A stretch of DNA of 64,000 bases, taken from Saccharopolyspora dendranthemae (GTDB lineage Bacteria; Actinomycetota; Actinomycetes; Mycobacteriales; Pseudonocardiaceae). The stretch spans positions 372,001 through 436,000 of the forward strand of contig NZ_VIWX01000001.1 in NCBI RefSeq assembly GCF_007829955.1. The letters are read 5' to 3'. Below, one piece after another: positions 42,222 through 51,018 of the stretch. Position 1 is the stretch's first letter, and every line of letters starts with the position of its first letter. The position numbers were made by a program, and so were the translations under genes. A model generated the notes under the pieces. The model did not search any database. It saw only the letters and a list, made by a program, of their open reading frames with translations, and was not told where the DNA came from.

Positions 42222-44231
42222 TCACAGCCCCGCGGCCGTCTCCGCGCCTTCTCTGATGGCCCGCTTGGCGTCGAGCTCCGCTGCGAGCCCGGCTCCGCCG
42301 ATCAGGTGCAGGCCACCGCGTCCGCGGACCAGCGCCGCGTGCAGGTCTCGGACGGATTCCTGGCCGGCGCAGACGACGACGTGGTCGACGTCGAGCACCG
42401 AGCGCTCGCCGGTCGCGGTGTCGGTGATGTGCAGGCCCTCGTCGTCGACGCGGTCGTAGGAGACTCCGCTGACCGCTCGCACGCCGGACTGCTTGAGGTG
42501 AGCTCGGTGCGCCCAGCCCGACGTCTTGCCCAGGCCGATGCCCACCGGTGTGGTCTTGCGCTGCAGCAACCACACCTCGCGCGCGGGTGCTCGCGGCTCG
42601 GGCCGCGTGAGGCCGCCCCGGTGATCTTCCGGGTCTCCGACGCCCCAGTGGGCCTTCCACTCCCCCAGCGGCTCCTCCTCGTGGGTGAGGAAGACCGCTA
42701 CGTCCACGCCGATGCCCCCTGCGCCGATGACCGCGACCTTGCCGCCGGGAACCACGGTTCCGTTGAGGACGTCGGTGTAGGAGACGACCTTGGGGTGCTC
42801 GATGCCGTTGATCGACGGCACCCGGGGCTGGACGCCGGTGGCCACCACGACGTCGTCGAACTCCGCCAACGCGGCCTCATCGGCGGTCGTGCTCAGCCGG
42901 ACGTCGACGCCCAGGGTTTCCAGCCTGCGGGTGAAGTACCGCACGGTGTCCCGGAAATCGGCCTTGCCGGGGACCTGCATGGCGAGCCGGAACTGCCCGC
43001 CGATGACCGCGTCCTTCTCGAAGAGCGTCACGTCCAGTCCGCGCTCCGCGGCGGAGACCGCCGCCGAGAGCCCCGCAGGCCCGGCGCCGACGACCGCGAC
43101 CTTCTTCCTCACCCGCGTGGGGGCGAGCACGAGCTCGGTCTCGTAACCGCCGCGCGGGTTGACCAGGCAGGTGGCGCGCTTCTTGCGGAACACGTGGTCC
43201 AGGCAGCCCTGGTTGCAGGCGATGCAGATGTTGATCTCGTCCGCCCGGCCGGCCGCGGACTTGCTGACGAACTCCGGGTCCGCCAGCAGCGGGCGGGCCA
43301 TCGACACCATGTCGGCGTGGCCGTCGGCGATGATCCGATCGGCCATCTCGGGGGTGTTGATGCGGTTGGAGGCGATGACCGGGACGTCGACCTCCGGCCG
43401 GAGCCGCGCCGTGCTCTCGATCCACGCACCGCGCGGGACCTGGGTGATGATCGTCGGGATTCGCGCTTCGTGCCAACCGATTCCGGTGTTGAACACGTCG
43501 ACCCCGGCCGATTCCAGGGACTTCGCCAGCTCCACCGTCTCCTCCCAGCTCTGGCCGTGCTCGACCAGGTCGAGCAGCGAGATCCGGTACTGGAGGAGGA
43601 AGTTCTCGCCGACCAGCTCGCGCGTGCGCCTCACGACCTCGATCGGGAAGCGCATCCGCTTGGCGGCCGTACCGCCCCAGGCGTCCTCGCGGGTGTTGGT
43701 GCGCGCGGCGAGGAACTGGTTGATCAGGTACCCCTCGGATCCCATGATCTCGACGCCGTCGTAGCCCGCCCGCTGCGCGAGGCGGGCCGACTCGGCGAAG
43801 GCGGTCGCCGTCCGGTCGACGGATCTGGCCGACAGCGCACCGGGCTTGAACGGGTTGATCGGTGCCTTGATCGCCGAGGCGGAGGCGTTGCCCGGCGAGT
43901 AGGCGTAGCGGCCGGCGTGCAGGACCTGCATCACGATCTTGCCGCCGTGCCGGTGAACGGCATCGGTGATCGTGCGGTGCCGGCGAGCCTGCAGGCGGTT
44001 GATCATCGTCGACCCCAGCGGCCACAGCGCTCCGCGCAGGTTCGGCGAGTAACCACCGGTCACGATCAGTCCGACCCCGCCTTCGGCCCGCTCGGCGAAG
44101 TAGGCGGCGAGCTTCCCCGTGTCCCAGGGGAAGTCCTCCAGGCCCGTGTGCATCGAGCCCATCACCACGCGGTTGCGCAGCGTCGTGCGGCCGACCTGGA
44201 TCGGCGAGAGCAGGTGCTGGAATGCGGTCAT
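42222..44231 (-). CDS. NADH:flavin oxidoreductase / 2,4-dienoyl-CoA reductase-like protein
   Basis: A 669-residue, three-part protein of the FadH/trimethylamine-dehydrogenase type. The N-terminal FMN barrel (about 1-340) starts LLSPIQVGRTTLRNRVVMG. The four-cysteine cluster site is CIACNQGC...ATCLVNP. A FAD domain (VAVVGAGPAGLSAAVSAAER) and an NAD domain (VAVIGAGGIGVDVAVFL) follow. It would pass electrons from NAD(P)H through FAD and 4Fe-4S to FMN to reduce an enoyl or similar substrate. The ATG start overlaps the stop of an upstream TetR gene (TGATG), so the two are translated together. The long upstream frame is read through the TetR gene and was not used. Confidence 0.93.
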   Translation of the reverse strand: MTAFQHLLSPIQVGRTTLRNRVVMGSMHTGLEDFPWDTGKLAAYFAERAEGGVGLIVTGGYSPNLRGALWPLGSTMINRLQARRHRTITDAVHRHGGKIVMQVLHAGRYAYSPGNASASAIKAPINPFKPGALSARSVDRTATAFAESARLAQRAGYDGVEIMGSEGYLINQFLAARTNTREDAWGGTAAKRMRFPIEVVRRTRELVGENFLLQYRISLLDLVEHGQSWEETVELAKSLESAGVDVFNTGIGWHEARIPTIITQVPRGAWIESTARLRPEVDVPVIASNRINTPEMADRIIADGHADMVSMARPLLADPEFVSKSAAGRADEINICIACNQGCLDHVFRKKRATCLVNPRGGYETELVLAPTRVRKKVAVVGAGPAGLSAAVSAAERGLDVTLFEKDAVIGGQFRLAMQVPGKADFRDTVRYFTRRLETLGVDVRLSTTADEAALAEFDDVVVATGVQPRVPSINGIEHPKVVSYTDVLNGTVVPGGKVAVIGAGGIGVDVAVFLTHEEEPLGEWKAHWGVGDPEDHRGGLTRPEPRAPAREVWLLQRKTTPVGIGLGKTSGWAHRAHLKQSGVRAVSGVSYDRVDDEGLHITDTATGERSVLDVDHVVVCAGQESVRDLHAALVRGRGGLHLIGGAGLAAELDAKRAIREGAETAAGL

Positions 44232-44860
44232 CACGCGTCCTTGAAAGCTCGGTAGGTCGCCCGTCCCATGAACTCCCCCAGCTCGTCCGCGGTCCACCCG
44301 TCGGCTCCGGCGAGCAACGAGCGCACCGCGGCCTCGCACGAGCACAGGAAGAGCTCGATGAGCACGGGGAGCTTCCGGTCCAGGTCGGAGGTCTGCCACC
44401 ACGCCCGCACGGCGGGCCGGAACCACTCGGTCGAGCGCTGCTTGAGGTGCTCTCGCGCTTGCCGGAAGCGCGCCGAGACCGCCGGGTCGGGTTCGCCGGT
44501 GAACATCAGCCGCCAGGGGGCCGGGTTGGCGGCGACGGCGGCCAGCATCGACCGGAACCCCTGCACGAACGCCTCCTGCGGTCCGGAGGAGCCTCCGGTG
44601 CTGTGCAACGCGTCGAGCATGGAGTCGAGCAGCGCACCGCCCTCGCGATCCAGCAGCGCCTCGACCATCTCAACGCGGTCGGAGAAGCAGGCGTAGATCA
44701 CCGGTCGCGTCACCCCGAGGTGCGAGGCGACAGAACCGACGTTGACCGCACCGATGCCGTCCTGGACGGCGATGGCCAGCGCGGCGTCGAGCACCTGGGG
44801 CCTGCGCCGCTCCGGGCCCAGGTGCTGCGCCCGGGACCGGGCACCGCGTGTCTCCGCCAA
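44231..44860 (-). CDS. TetR-family transcriptional regulator
   Basis: A 209-residue regulator starting at TTG 44858-44860. That codon has GGAGG five bases ahead, and tandem palindromes lie just outside the gene. The longer frame to 44911 would run into those operators. The helix-turn-helix is in VNVGSVASHLGVTRPVIYAC, followed by FSDRVEMVEALLD. The C-terminal domain carries TetR_C-like features (RLMFTGEPDPAVSARF). It overlaps the downstream reductase start (TGATG) and probably represses the two-gene unit. Confidence 0.88.
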   Translation of the reverse strand: MAETRGARSRAQHLGPERRRPQVLDAALAIAVQDGIGAVNVGSVASHLGVTRPVIYACFSDRVEMVEALLDREGGALLDSMLDALHSTGGSSGPQEAFVQGFRSMLAAVAANPAPWRLMFTGEPDPAVSARFRQAREHLKQRSTEWFRPAVRAWWQTSDLDRKLPVLIELFLCSCEAAVRSLLAGADGWTADELGEFMGRATYRAFKDA

Positions 44861-44891
44861 CCGGACCTCCTCGATCTGAACGGAACAGCAC

Positions 44892-44932
44892 TTCCTGCAC
44901 GACTGTAGCAATTTCCTGCAGAGCTGTAGGAA
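44892..44932. promoter_or_regulatory. Tandem TetR-type operators
   Basis: Two 20-bp imperfect palindromes lie head to tail. TTCCTGCACGACTGTAGCAA is at 44892-44911 and TTCCTGCAGAGCTGTAGGAA at 44913-44932. They repeat every 21 bp (two helical turns) and differ at five positions. Each has the dyad TTCCT-N10-AGGAA or a close relative. They sit 32 bases upstream of the TetR start codon, the expected place for autorepression. Confidence 0.8.
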
Positions 44933-45069
44933 TCACCTGATCTCCGCAGCTCGCGGCGGTGCTGGACGCACCCGAGCGGGTCCGGCGAGCGCGGAGCCGT
45001 TCACACGACCGTGGGACGATGCGCGGCGCAGTCGCCCAGGTCGGGCCGCCGGTTCCTAGCGTGGGAGGC

Positions 45070-45951
45070 ATGACCACGAACCTCACGCTGAACAACGGGG
45101 TCGAGATGCCGACGCTCGGCTTCGGCGTCTTCCAGACCCCGCCAGAGGAGACCGTCGCCGCCGTCGAGGCCGCCCTGCGCACGGGATACCGGCACATCGA
45201 CACCGCCGCCGCCTACGGCAACGAGCACGAGGTGGGCGAGGGCATCCGCCGCAGCAGCCTGGACCGGGACGAGGTCTTCATCGAGACCAAGGTGTGGATC
45301 AGCGACTACGGCTTCGAGCAGACGCTGCACGCGTTCGACAAGAGCGCGGGCAAGCTCGGGGTCGAGCAGATCGACCTGCTGATCCTGCACCAGGCACTGC
45401 CCTCCCGGTTCGACCTCACCGTCGATGCCTACCGGGCGCTGGAGAAGCTCCTCGCCGACGGACGGGTGCGCGCCATCGGCGTCAGCAACTTCATGCGCGA
45501 GCACCTCGACCGACTGCTCGAGCAGACCTCGGTCGTGCCCTCGGTCAACCAGATCGAGGTGCACCCCTACTTCCGGCAGTCCGACGTGCTCGCTGCCGAC
45601 GCCGAGCACGGCATCGTCTCGCAGGCGTGGTCCCCCATCGGCGGCATCACCTTCTACCGCGAAGGCGAGCACACGAGCACGCTTCGGGACGGCACCGTCG
45701 TGCGCATCGCCGAGGAACACGGAAGGACGCCCGCTCAGGTCATGCTGCGCTGGGGACTCCAGCAGGGACGATCGGTCATCCCGAAATCGGTTCGGCCGGA
45801 GCGGATCGAGGAGAACTTCGCGGTGTTCGACTTCGCCCTCAGCCCGGAGGAGCTCACCGCCCTCGACGCGCTCGACACCGGAGTCCGCGGCGGTCCCGAC
45901 CCGTCCGAAGTCACCCTCGAGGCCTTCGGCGTCGACATCCCCGAGCCGTGA
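45070..45951 (+). CDS. Aldo/keto reductase
   Basis: A 293-residue NADPH-dependent aldo/keto reductase of the AKR5-like type. NNGVEMPTLGFGVFQTP opens the barrel. Asp and Tyr of the tetrad are in YRHIDTAAAYGNE, Lys in IETKVW, and His in DLLILHQALP. VIPKSVRPERIEEN is the cofactor 2'-phosphate site. These enzymes reduce small carbonyl compounds, for example 2,5-diketogluconate or methylglyoxal. GGGAGG lies very close to the ATG. It faces the glutaminase gene with a 7-base gap. Confidence 0.94.
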   Translation: MTTNLTLNNGVEMPTLGFGVFQTPPEETVAAVEAALRTGYRHIDTAAAYGNEHEVGEGIRRSSLDRDEVFIETKVWISDYGFEQTLHAFDKSAGKLGVEQIDLLILHQALPSRFDLTVDAYRALEKLLADGRVRAIGVSNFMREHLDRLLEQTSVVPSVNQIEVHPYFRQSDVLAADAEHGIVSQAWSPIGGITFYREGEHTSTLRDGTVVRIAEEHGRTPAQVMLRWGLQQGRSVIPKSVRPERIEENFAVFDFALSPEELTALDALDTGVRGGPDPSEVTLEAFGVDIPEP

Positions 45952-45958
45952 GGGGACG

Positions 45959-46870
45959 TCAGAAGATCGACCAGCCGGTGAGGGTGGTGAAGTGGTCGAG
46001 CGCCGCGACACCGGCCACGGAGTTGCCGCGCACGTCGAGCCCCGGGCTCCACACCGCGACCGCGCACCTGCCCGGCACGATCGCGAGGATCCCGCCGCCG
46101 ACACCGCTCTTGCCGGGAACGCCGACGCGGTAGGCGAATTCGCCTGCGGCGTCGTACGTTCCGCAGGTGAGCATGATCGCGTTGATGCGCTTGGCCTGCC
46201 TATTGGTCACCAGTTCCGTGCCGTCCCGGCGAACCCCGTGGGCCGCCAGGAAACGCCCGGCCAGCGCCAGATCGCGGCAGCTCATCTCGATCGAGCACTG
46301 CCGGACGTACTGGTCGAGGACCTCGGGCACCGGGTTGCGCACGTTGCCGTAGGACGCCATGAAGTGCGTGACCGCCAGGTTGCGGTCCGCGTGGGCGGCC
46401 TCGGAGGCCGCGACCTCCTCGTCCACCCGCAGGTCCGGGTTCCCGCTCTCGGCGCGCAAGAAGGCGAGGAGGTCGCCGGAGGCGTCACCGACCTGGGAGA
46501 TCAGCTCGTCGGTGACGATCAGCGCTCCTGCGTTGATGAAGGGGTTGCGCGGAATCCCCCGCTCGCGCTCCAGCTGGGTCAGGGAGTTGAAGGCGTTGCC
46601 CGAGGGCTCTCGGCCGACCCGGCGCCACAGCGACTCATCGGTCCCGGCGAGCACGAGCGCGAGGGTGAAGACCTTCGAGATGCTCTGCACCGAGAACGCT
46701 GTCTCCCACTCACCGGCCCCGTGGACCTGTCCGTCGAGATCGGCGAGCGCGATGCCGAAACGTCCCGGATCGACGCGGGCGAGCGCGGGGATGTAGTCCG
46801 CGGCGACTCCCGCTCCGCGCAGCGGCGCGACTTCCTCGACGATCCGTTCGAGCACCTGGTTCAACTCCAC
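45959..46870 (-). CDS. glsA: Glutaminase A
   Basis: A 303-residue serine-dependent glutaminase that converts glutamine to glutamate and ammonia. The beta-lactamase-like Ser63-x-x-Lys66 lies in SVQSISKVFTLAL. Further family blocks are NPFINAGALIVTDEL, NRQAKRINAIMLTCGTYDAAG (quoted in part) and GVPGKSGVGGGILAI. The protein lacks the STAS or ankyrin extension of some homologues. It starts at ATG 46868-46870 and converges on the aldo/keto reductase gene. Confidence 0.95.
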   Translation of the reverse strand: MELNQVLERIVEEVAPLRGAGVAADYIPALARVDPGRFGIALADLDGQVHGAGEWETAFSVQSISKVFTLALVLAGTDESLWRRVGREPSGNAFNSLTQLERERGIPRNPFINAGALIVTDELISQVGDASGDLLAFLRAESGNPDLRVDEEVAASEAAHADRNLAVTHFMASYGNVRNPVPEVLDQYVRQCSIEMSCRDLALAGRFLAAHGVRRDGTELVTNRQAKRINAIMLTCGTYDAAGEFAYRVGVPGKSGVGGGILAIVPGRCAVAVWSPGLDVRGNSVAGVAALDHFTTLTGWSIF

Positions 46871-46973
46871 GAAGAGCCATCATGTCATCGACGCGGGGAC
46901 AACCGGTGGCCGACTCGGCGCAGCAGTGCGTGCAGGAGCCCGCCGGGCGCGCGTCGGCGCGACGCGCGGTGCA

Positions 46974-46985
46974 CTAGTCCACTAG
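46974..46985. promoter_or_regulatory. GntR-type operator upstream of a membrane-protein gene
   Basis: CTAGT-CC-ACTAG is a perfect 5+2+5 inverted repeat. The ten bases ACTAGTCCAC recur at 49250-49259, just upstream of the GntR/TetR double-domain regulator. This points to one regulon covering the membrane protein and the regulator itself. Confidence 0.6.
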
Positions 46986-47164
46986 GTCACCGTCGTAGGT
47001 CATTTCTCCTTGCCCCCCAACACTTTCCGATCCTCTAAGACGGTGTACGCGTGCGGTGGTACGGTTCCCGCACCGCACGGTGGCGTCGACCGCCGGAACG
47101 ACCGATCCGCTCGTGAAACCCGCTTCGGGCCGAGCGATCTCATGACCGAAGGGAAGTGGACCGC

Positions 47165-48172
47165 GTGCCACAGACGACCACCCCGCCGACGACGGGGCGG
47201 CTGCGCGCGGCCTGGACGTTGGTCCTGCTGACCACGTTGTGCGCGGAGCTGACGTTCACGGCGGTCGCGGTGCCGTTCGTCTGGTTCCTCCTGCCGCTGC
47301 TGCTCGTGATGTACGGCGCCGGAGTTCTCCTGGTTCGGGAGCTCTTCACGCGTTCTCGCGGCGGCGGATGGCTCAGCCTGGTGCTGCTCGCCCTCGCCTA
47401 CCAGCTGGCCGAGGACGGGATCGGGCTGCAGGCCTTGACGAGCCCGCGGATCTACGGAGCGGCCGAGTGGGGCTGGCGTGCCCTCGGGATCAACTGGACC
47501 TACTGGGAATCGCAGATCGGCGTGCACGTCGTGCTCAGCGTGCTCATCCCGGTCATGCTCACCAACCTGCTCTTCCCGGCTCACCGCGGTCGGCCGTACC
47601 TGCGCACCGGCGGACTCATCGGTGCCGGCGCGCTGGCCGCGCTGGGAGTTCTTGGGCTGCGCGTGGTCATCTCCGCCACCGAGGACCCCGGATACCTGGC
47701 CCCCTGGGGGTGGACCACGGTGTTCGTCGTCGCCATGGCGGTTCTGATCGTGGTGGCGATGCGGCTCCCCGCCTCGCGCGAGGTGGCACCCCGGATGTCC
47801 TCAGCACCGAAACCGGCCGTCGTCGGTGTCGTGCCGGGGTGCGCGACCATCGTCTTCCTGGCGCTGCTGCTGCCGCCCGGCCTCGGGCCGAACTCGTTGC
47901 TCGGCGGTGTCGTCCCGCTGCCGGTGCTGCTGATCGCCGCGGCGCTGGTGGGCATCGCGTCCGGGTGGTCGGTGCTGCGCTGGAGCGGTGCGGGCGACTG
48001 GACCGACCGGCACCGGGTCTGGCTCGCGGGCGGAATCCTGGTCGGCCACACCGCTTTCATGATTCCGGCCTCGCCGACCGCGGCCATCACCGGGATCATC
48101 ATCATCGCGCTCGAGGTGGCCCTGCTGATCGCGCTCGCCCGTCGCGTCGACACCCGCCACGCCACCAGCTGA
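47165..48172 (+). CDS. Polytopic membrane protein, function unknown
   Basis: A 335-residue protein with about nine or ten hydrophobic helices starting at GTG 47165 (AAGGGAAG ahead; GTG 47156 is an alternative). I do not recognise a family. A charged/amphipathic segment (LAEDGIGLQALTSPRIYGAA) lies between the third and fourth helices, with conserved-looking WGWRALGINWTYWES after it. The short cytoplasmic tail ends in RRVDTRHATS. It shares an ACTAGTCCAC motif with the downstream convergent regulator gene, which probably controls it. Transport or membrane-stress functions are possible but unproven. Confidence 0.8.
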   Translation: MPQTTTPPTTGRLRAAWTLVLLTTLCAELTFTAVAVPFVWFLLPLLLVMYGAGVLLVRELFTRSRGGGWLSLVLLALAYQLAEDGIGLQALTSPRIYGAAEWGWRALGINWTYWESQIGVHVVLSVLIPVMLTNLLFPAHRGRPYLRTGGLIGAGALAALGVLGLRVVISATEDPGYLAPWGWTTVFVVAMAVLIVVAMRLPASREVAPRMSSAPKPAVVGVVPGCATIVFLALLLPPGLGPNSLLGGVVPLPVLLIAAALVGIASGWSVLRWSGAGDWTDRHRVWLAGGILVGHTAFMIPASPTAAITGIIIIALEVALLIALARRVDTRHATS

Positions 48173-48185
48173 CCCCGTTCCTGCT

Positions 48186-48209
48186 GCGGCCCGGCCGGGT
48201 TCGGGCCGC
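48186..48209. terminator. Hairpin between convergent genes
   Basis: GCGGCCCG / CGGGCCGC, a perfect 8-bp stem with an 8-base loop, lies 14 bases after the membrane-protein stop and before the regulator stop. Confidence 0.55.
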
Positions 48210-48250
48210 GCACTCCCGGAACCGCCGAGGGGAACCGTTCCCGACGACGC

Positions 48251-49204
48251 CTAGGCCTGACCGGCTTCCCGCAAGAGTGCGGCGAAGCCGTCCAGGTGAC
48301 GGTCGAGGCTGTAGTCGAAGAGCCCGTCGAGGTCGGGGGTCGTCTCCTGGTGGACTCTCGCCAGCAGGGGGAACTTCCCGCCGGCGAAGAGCTCGTCGGC
48401 GCGGGCGCGCTGCTCCACGAGCCACCGCGCGAGCGTCACGCCCGTCTCCTGCTCCGCTTCGATCTCGTCGGCCACGGACATCGCGACGGTGAGCACCAAC
48501 GAGTGCAGCCGGAGGGCTTCTCGCATCTGCGTGGTCAACGACAGGCCGAGGCCGTCGAGCGCGGCGAGCGTCCACTCGGTGTGCCGCATCATGTGGGGCG
48601 CGAGCACGGGCCGGGTGAACGACACGGCCTTGGGCAGCCACGGATGCCGCAGGCACAGCGCCCACTGCCGACGGGAGATCAGTTCCAGCTTCGCTCGCCA
48701 GCCCGCAGGACCGGGAACCGGCAGCCGCACTTCACCGAAGACCTCGTCGGCCATCTGCGCCACCAGTTCGTCCTTGTTCTCGACGTGGCGGTACAGCGAC
48801 ATCGGCCCCACGCCCAACTCAGCCGCGACTCGCCGCATCGACATGGCGTCGAGCCCCTCCACGTCGGCGATGGAGATGCCGGCGCGGAGCACGTGCTCGC
48901 GGCTGAGCCCTTGCCTGGGCCCCTCCGGCCGGTGCGGGGACCGCGACTCCCGACCTGTCTGACGCCTCCCGGCCAGCCGCGCGCTGACCACCGTTCCCGA
49001 ACCGACCTTCGCCTCGGCCAAACCCTGCTCGCGCAGGGTGGCGAGGACCTTCGTCGCGGTCGCGACGGCGACGCCCCACCGAGCGGCGATCTGACGCGTC
49101 GAGGGCAACCGCTCCCCCGGCCGGAGCTCTCCGGACCGCACCCTCTCGCCGATCTCCGCGGCGATCCGCACGTACGGCGGATCCGGTCGCACCTCGGACG
49201 CCAT
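48251..49204 (-). CDS. Double-HTH regulator: GntR winged helix fused to TetR
   Basis: A 317-residue regulator starting at ATG 49202-49204 behind GGAGG. Residues 1-75 form a GntR winged helix (YVRIAAEIGERVRSGEL, LPSTRQIAARWGVAVATATK, GSGTVVSA). A linker follows. Residues about 95-150 are a second, TetR-type helix-turn-helix (AMSMRRVAAELGVGPMSLYR, HVENKDELVAQM), and the rest resembles the tetracycline-repressor C-terminal ligand domain. Proteins with both heads are known in actinobacteria. The GntR-style CTAGT sites at 46974 and 49250 suggest the winged helix provides specificity. Probable target: the convergent membrane protein. Confidence 0.9.
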   Translation of the reverse strand: MASEVRPDPPYVRIAAEIGERVRSGELRPGERLPSTRQIAARWGVAVATATKVLATLREQGLAEAKVGSGTVVSARLAGRRQTGRESRSPHRPEGPRQGLSREHVLRAGISIADVEGLDAMSMRRVAAELGVGPMSLYRHVENKDELVAQMADEVFGEVRLPVPGPAGWRAKLELISRRQWALCLRHPWLPKAVSFTRPVLAPHMMRHTEWTLAALDGLGLSLTTQMREALRLHSLVLTVAMSVADEIEAEQETGVTLARWLVEQRARADELFAGGKFPLLARVHQETTPDLDGLFDYSLDRHLDGFAALLREAGQA

Positions 49205-49249
49205 CGGCGCGCCTCCTGTTCCTGCGAACTGCTGAGTCCTGTTCACCGT

Positions 49250-49259
49250 ACTAGTCCAC
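49250..49259. promoter_or_regulatory. Shared ACTAGTCCAC motif upstream of the double-HTH regulator
   Basis: The ten-base motif also found at 46973-46982 lies 46 bases upstream of the regulator start codon. Here only one half of the CTAGT dyad is intact; CCTAG follows at a distance (49270-49274). Likely autoregulatory site. Confidence 0.5.
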
Positions 49260-49305
49260 ATCGATTTGGCCTAGCGCACTATTTCAATTGATGCGGCTGT
49301 TTTCG

Positions 49306-49333
49306 TTGACCTGTTCCAGCAGCTTCATACACT
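49306..49333 (+). promoter_or_regulatory. Predicted promoter of the GNAT gene
   Basis: TTGACC and TACACT are separated by 16 bp, a good housekeeping-type match. Transcription would start near 49340, leaving a leader of about 105 bases. That leader contains GTACGC (49334-49339) and GCGTAC (49354-49359) as an inverted repeat around AGCACTGCGATACG, possibly an operator or RNA hairpin. Confidence 0.5.
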
Positions 49334-49444
49334 GTACGCAGCACTGCGATACGGCGTACGCACTGAGCGATCGGTTCTAGCGATCCGGGAAACACCGCGC
49401 AGTCACGCACCTTTCACCAACCACCCACCGCGAAGGGAAAGCCC

Positions 49445-50032
49445 GTGCACGCTGCGCTACGACGAGCCACCCGCGCCGACCACGACGAGGTGGTGGACGT
49501 GCTGACCGAGGCGTTCGCCGAGGACCCGCTCGCCTCCTGGCTGTTCCCGGCGGCCGCAGAACGGCACCGCCTCCAGTCGCGCTTCTACCGCCACCAGCTC
49601 GCCCACCCCGCTGCCGAGGTCTACCTGACCGATCGCGGCAAGGGCGTGGCGCTCTGGCACGCGCTCTCACCGGCCGAACCCGCCGAGGACGAAGCACCGG
49701 AGTCGGACCTGGAGGCCGCCTTCGGCGACAGCGGACCGCGGTTGCGCGCGCTGGGCCGGGCCCTGGCACCGCGACACCCCGTCGACCGGCCGCACCTCTA
49801 CCTCTTCTGCATGGGGGTGGTCGGCAGCCGGCGGGGTTCCGGACTGGGCTCCGCGATGCTCCGGGACCGCCTGGAGCGGGCCGACGCCGAAGGGGTCGCC
49901 GCCTACCTGGAGGCGAGTTCCCCGCGCAGCCGCGCCCTCTACCTGCGCCACGGGTTCACCGATCTCGACGGCCCGGTGCGGCCCGCAGGCGGCCCGTCGC
50001 TCTGGCCGATGTGGCGCGAACCGCAGCCGTGA
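49445..50032 (+). CDS. GNAT-family N-acetyltransferase
   Basis: A 195-residue acetyltransferase. ATRADHDEVVDVLTEAFAED opens the fold and LFCMGVVGSRRGSGLGSAML carries the acetyl-CoA pyrophosphate loop (R-R-G-S-G-L-G). YLEASSPRSRALYLRHGF is the usual end. GTG start with AAGGGAAA ahead. The acceptor is unknown. A hydrolase gene follows 47 bases downstream on the same strand and may be co-transcribed. Confidence 0.9.
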   Translation: MHAALRRATRADHDEVVDVLTEAFAEDPLASWLFPAAAERHRLQSRFYRHQLAHPAAEVYLTDRGKGVALWHALSPAEPAEDEAPESDLEAAFGDSGPRLRALGRALAPRHPVDRPHLYLFCMGVVGSRRGSGLGSAMLRDRLERADAEGVAAYLEASSPRSRALYLRHGFTDLDGPVRPAGGPSLWPMWREPQP

Positions 50033-50079
50033 CCACCTATCCATCTCACGACCGAGCAGATCCGCGGAGGGATCATCGA

Positions 50080-51000
50080 ATGACCACCGACCACGACGGC
50101 CGACCGACCCTGGTGCTCATCCACGGGACCAACTCCAACGCCTACGGCTGGTCCGGCCTGATCAACGAACTCGCCCTGCGCGGCCGCAGGAGCGTGGCCG
50201 TCAACCTCCCCGGGCACGGGGACGACCAGTTCATCCCCCGCTCCTACCAGGCTCCGCAGGACCTGGAAGCGCTGGCGACCGAGCCGTCCCCGCTGGCCGG
50301 GATCACCATCGACGACTACGTGGACCACGTCGTGGAGGTGGTGCGCCGCGCCCGGCGCCACGGGCCCGTGATCCTGGTCGGCTCCAGCCAGGGCGGCGTC
50401 ACCGTGAGCAGGGTCGGCAACGCCGTTCCCGACCTCATCGATCGCGTCGTCTACATCGCCGCGTACTGCTGCGTCGACCTGCCGAACATGCTCTCCTACC
50501 TCGAGACGCCGGAGAACGCGGACAGCCTGCTACCCCTGGTGGAGGCGATGAAGGTCGGCGATCCGGCGAAGCTCGGCGTCAGCCGGATCAACTGGCGCTC
50601 GGCCGATCCCGCCGCGTTCCACGCCATCAAGCACTGCCTCGCAGGCGATTTCACCGACGAGGGCGTGCGCTGGCTGGCCAACATGCTGGAACCGGACGAG
50701 ACCGCCGCGATTCCCGTGACCGACGCCAGGGGCGAGGCGCACACCTGGGGCCGGGTCCCCCGCACCTACGTGCGCTTCACCGAGGACCGCCTGATCCCGC
50801 CGGCCCTGCAGGACCGCTTCATCGCCGAGGCCGACCGGCTCACCCCGCACAACCCGACCGACGTCCGCAGCGTCGCAGCTCCCCACGTCGGACCGTTCCA
50901 CCGGCCCGAGCTGGTCGAGATCCTCGCCGACCTCACCAATCCAACCCCAGGTACCGCACCCTCGAACCTCGCCCGGGAAGAGGTCTCCGGCAGAGGCTGA
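50080..51000 (+). CDS. Alpha/beta hydrolase
   Basis: A 306-residue hydrolase from ATG 50080 behind GGAGGGA. LVLIHGTNSNAYGW is the oxyanion strand, AVNLPGHGDDQF follows, Ser103 in ILVGSSQGGV is the probable nucleophile, and APHVGPFHRPEL near the C-terminus provides a histidine. The shape recalls plant-type methyl esterase/hydroxynitrile lyase relatives (EstC-like) as well as ordinary esterases. It ends 18 bases from the stop of the convergent exporter gene of the RiPP operon. Confidence 0.88.
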   Translation: MTTDHDGRPTLVLIHGTNSNAYGWSGLINELALRGRRSVAVNLPGHGDDQFIPRSYQAPQDLEALATEPSPLAGITIDDYVDHVVEVVRRARRHGPVILVGSSQGGVTVSRVGNAVPDLIDRVVYIAAYCCVDLPNMLSYLETPENADSLLPLVEAMKVGDPAKLGVSRINWRSADPAAFHAIKHCLAGDFTDEGVRWLANMLEPDETAAIPVTDARGEAHTWGRVPRTYVRFTEDRLIPPALQDRFIAEADRLTPHNPTDVRSVAAPHVGPFHRPELVEILADLTNPTPGTAPSNLAREEVSGRG

Positions 51001-51018
51001 GCGGCACGGGCAGGGCGA

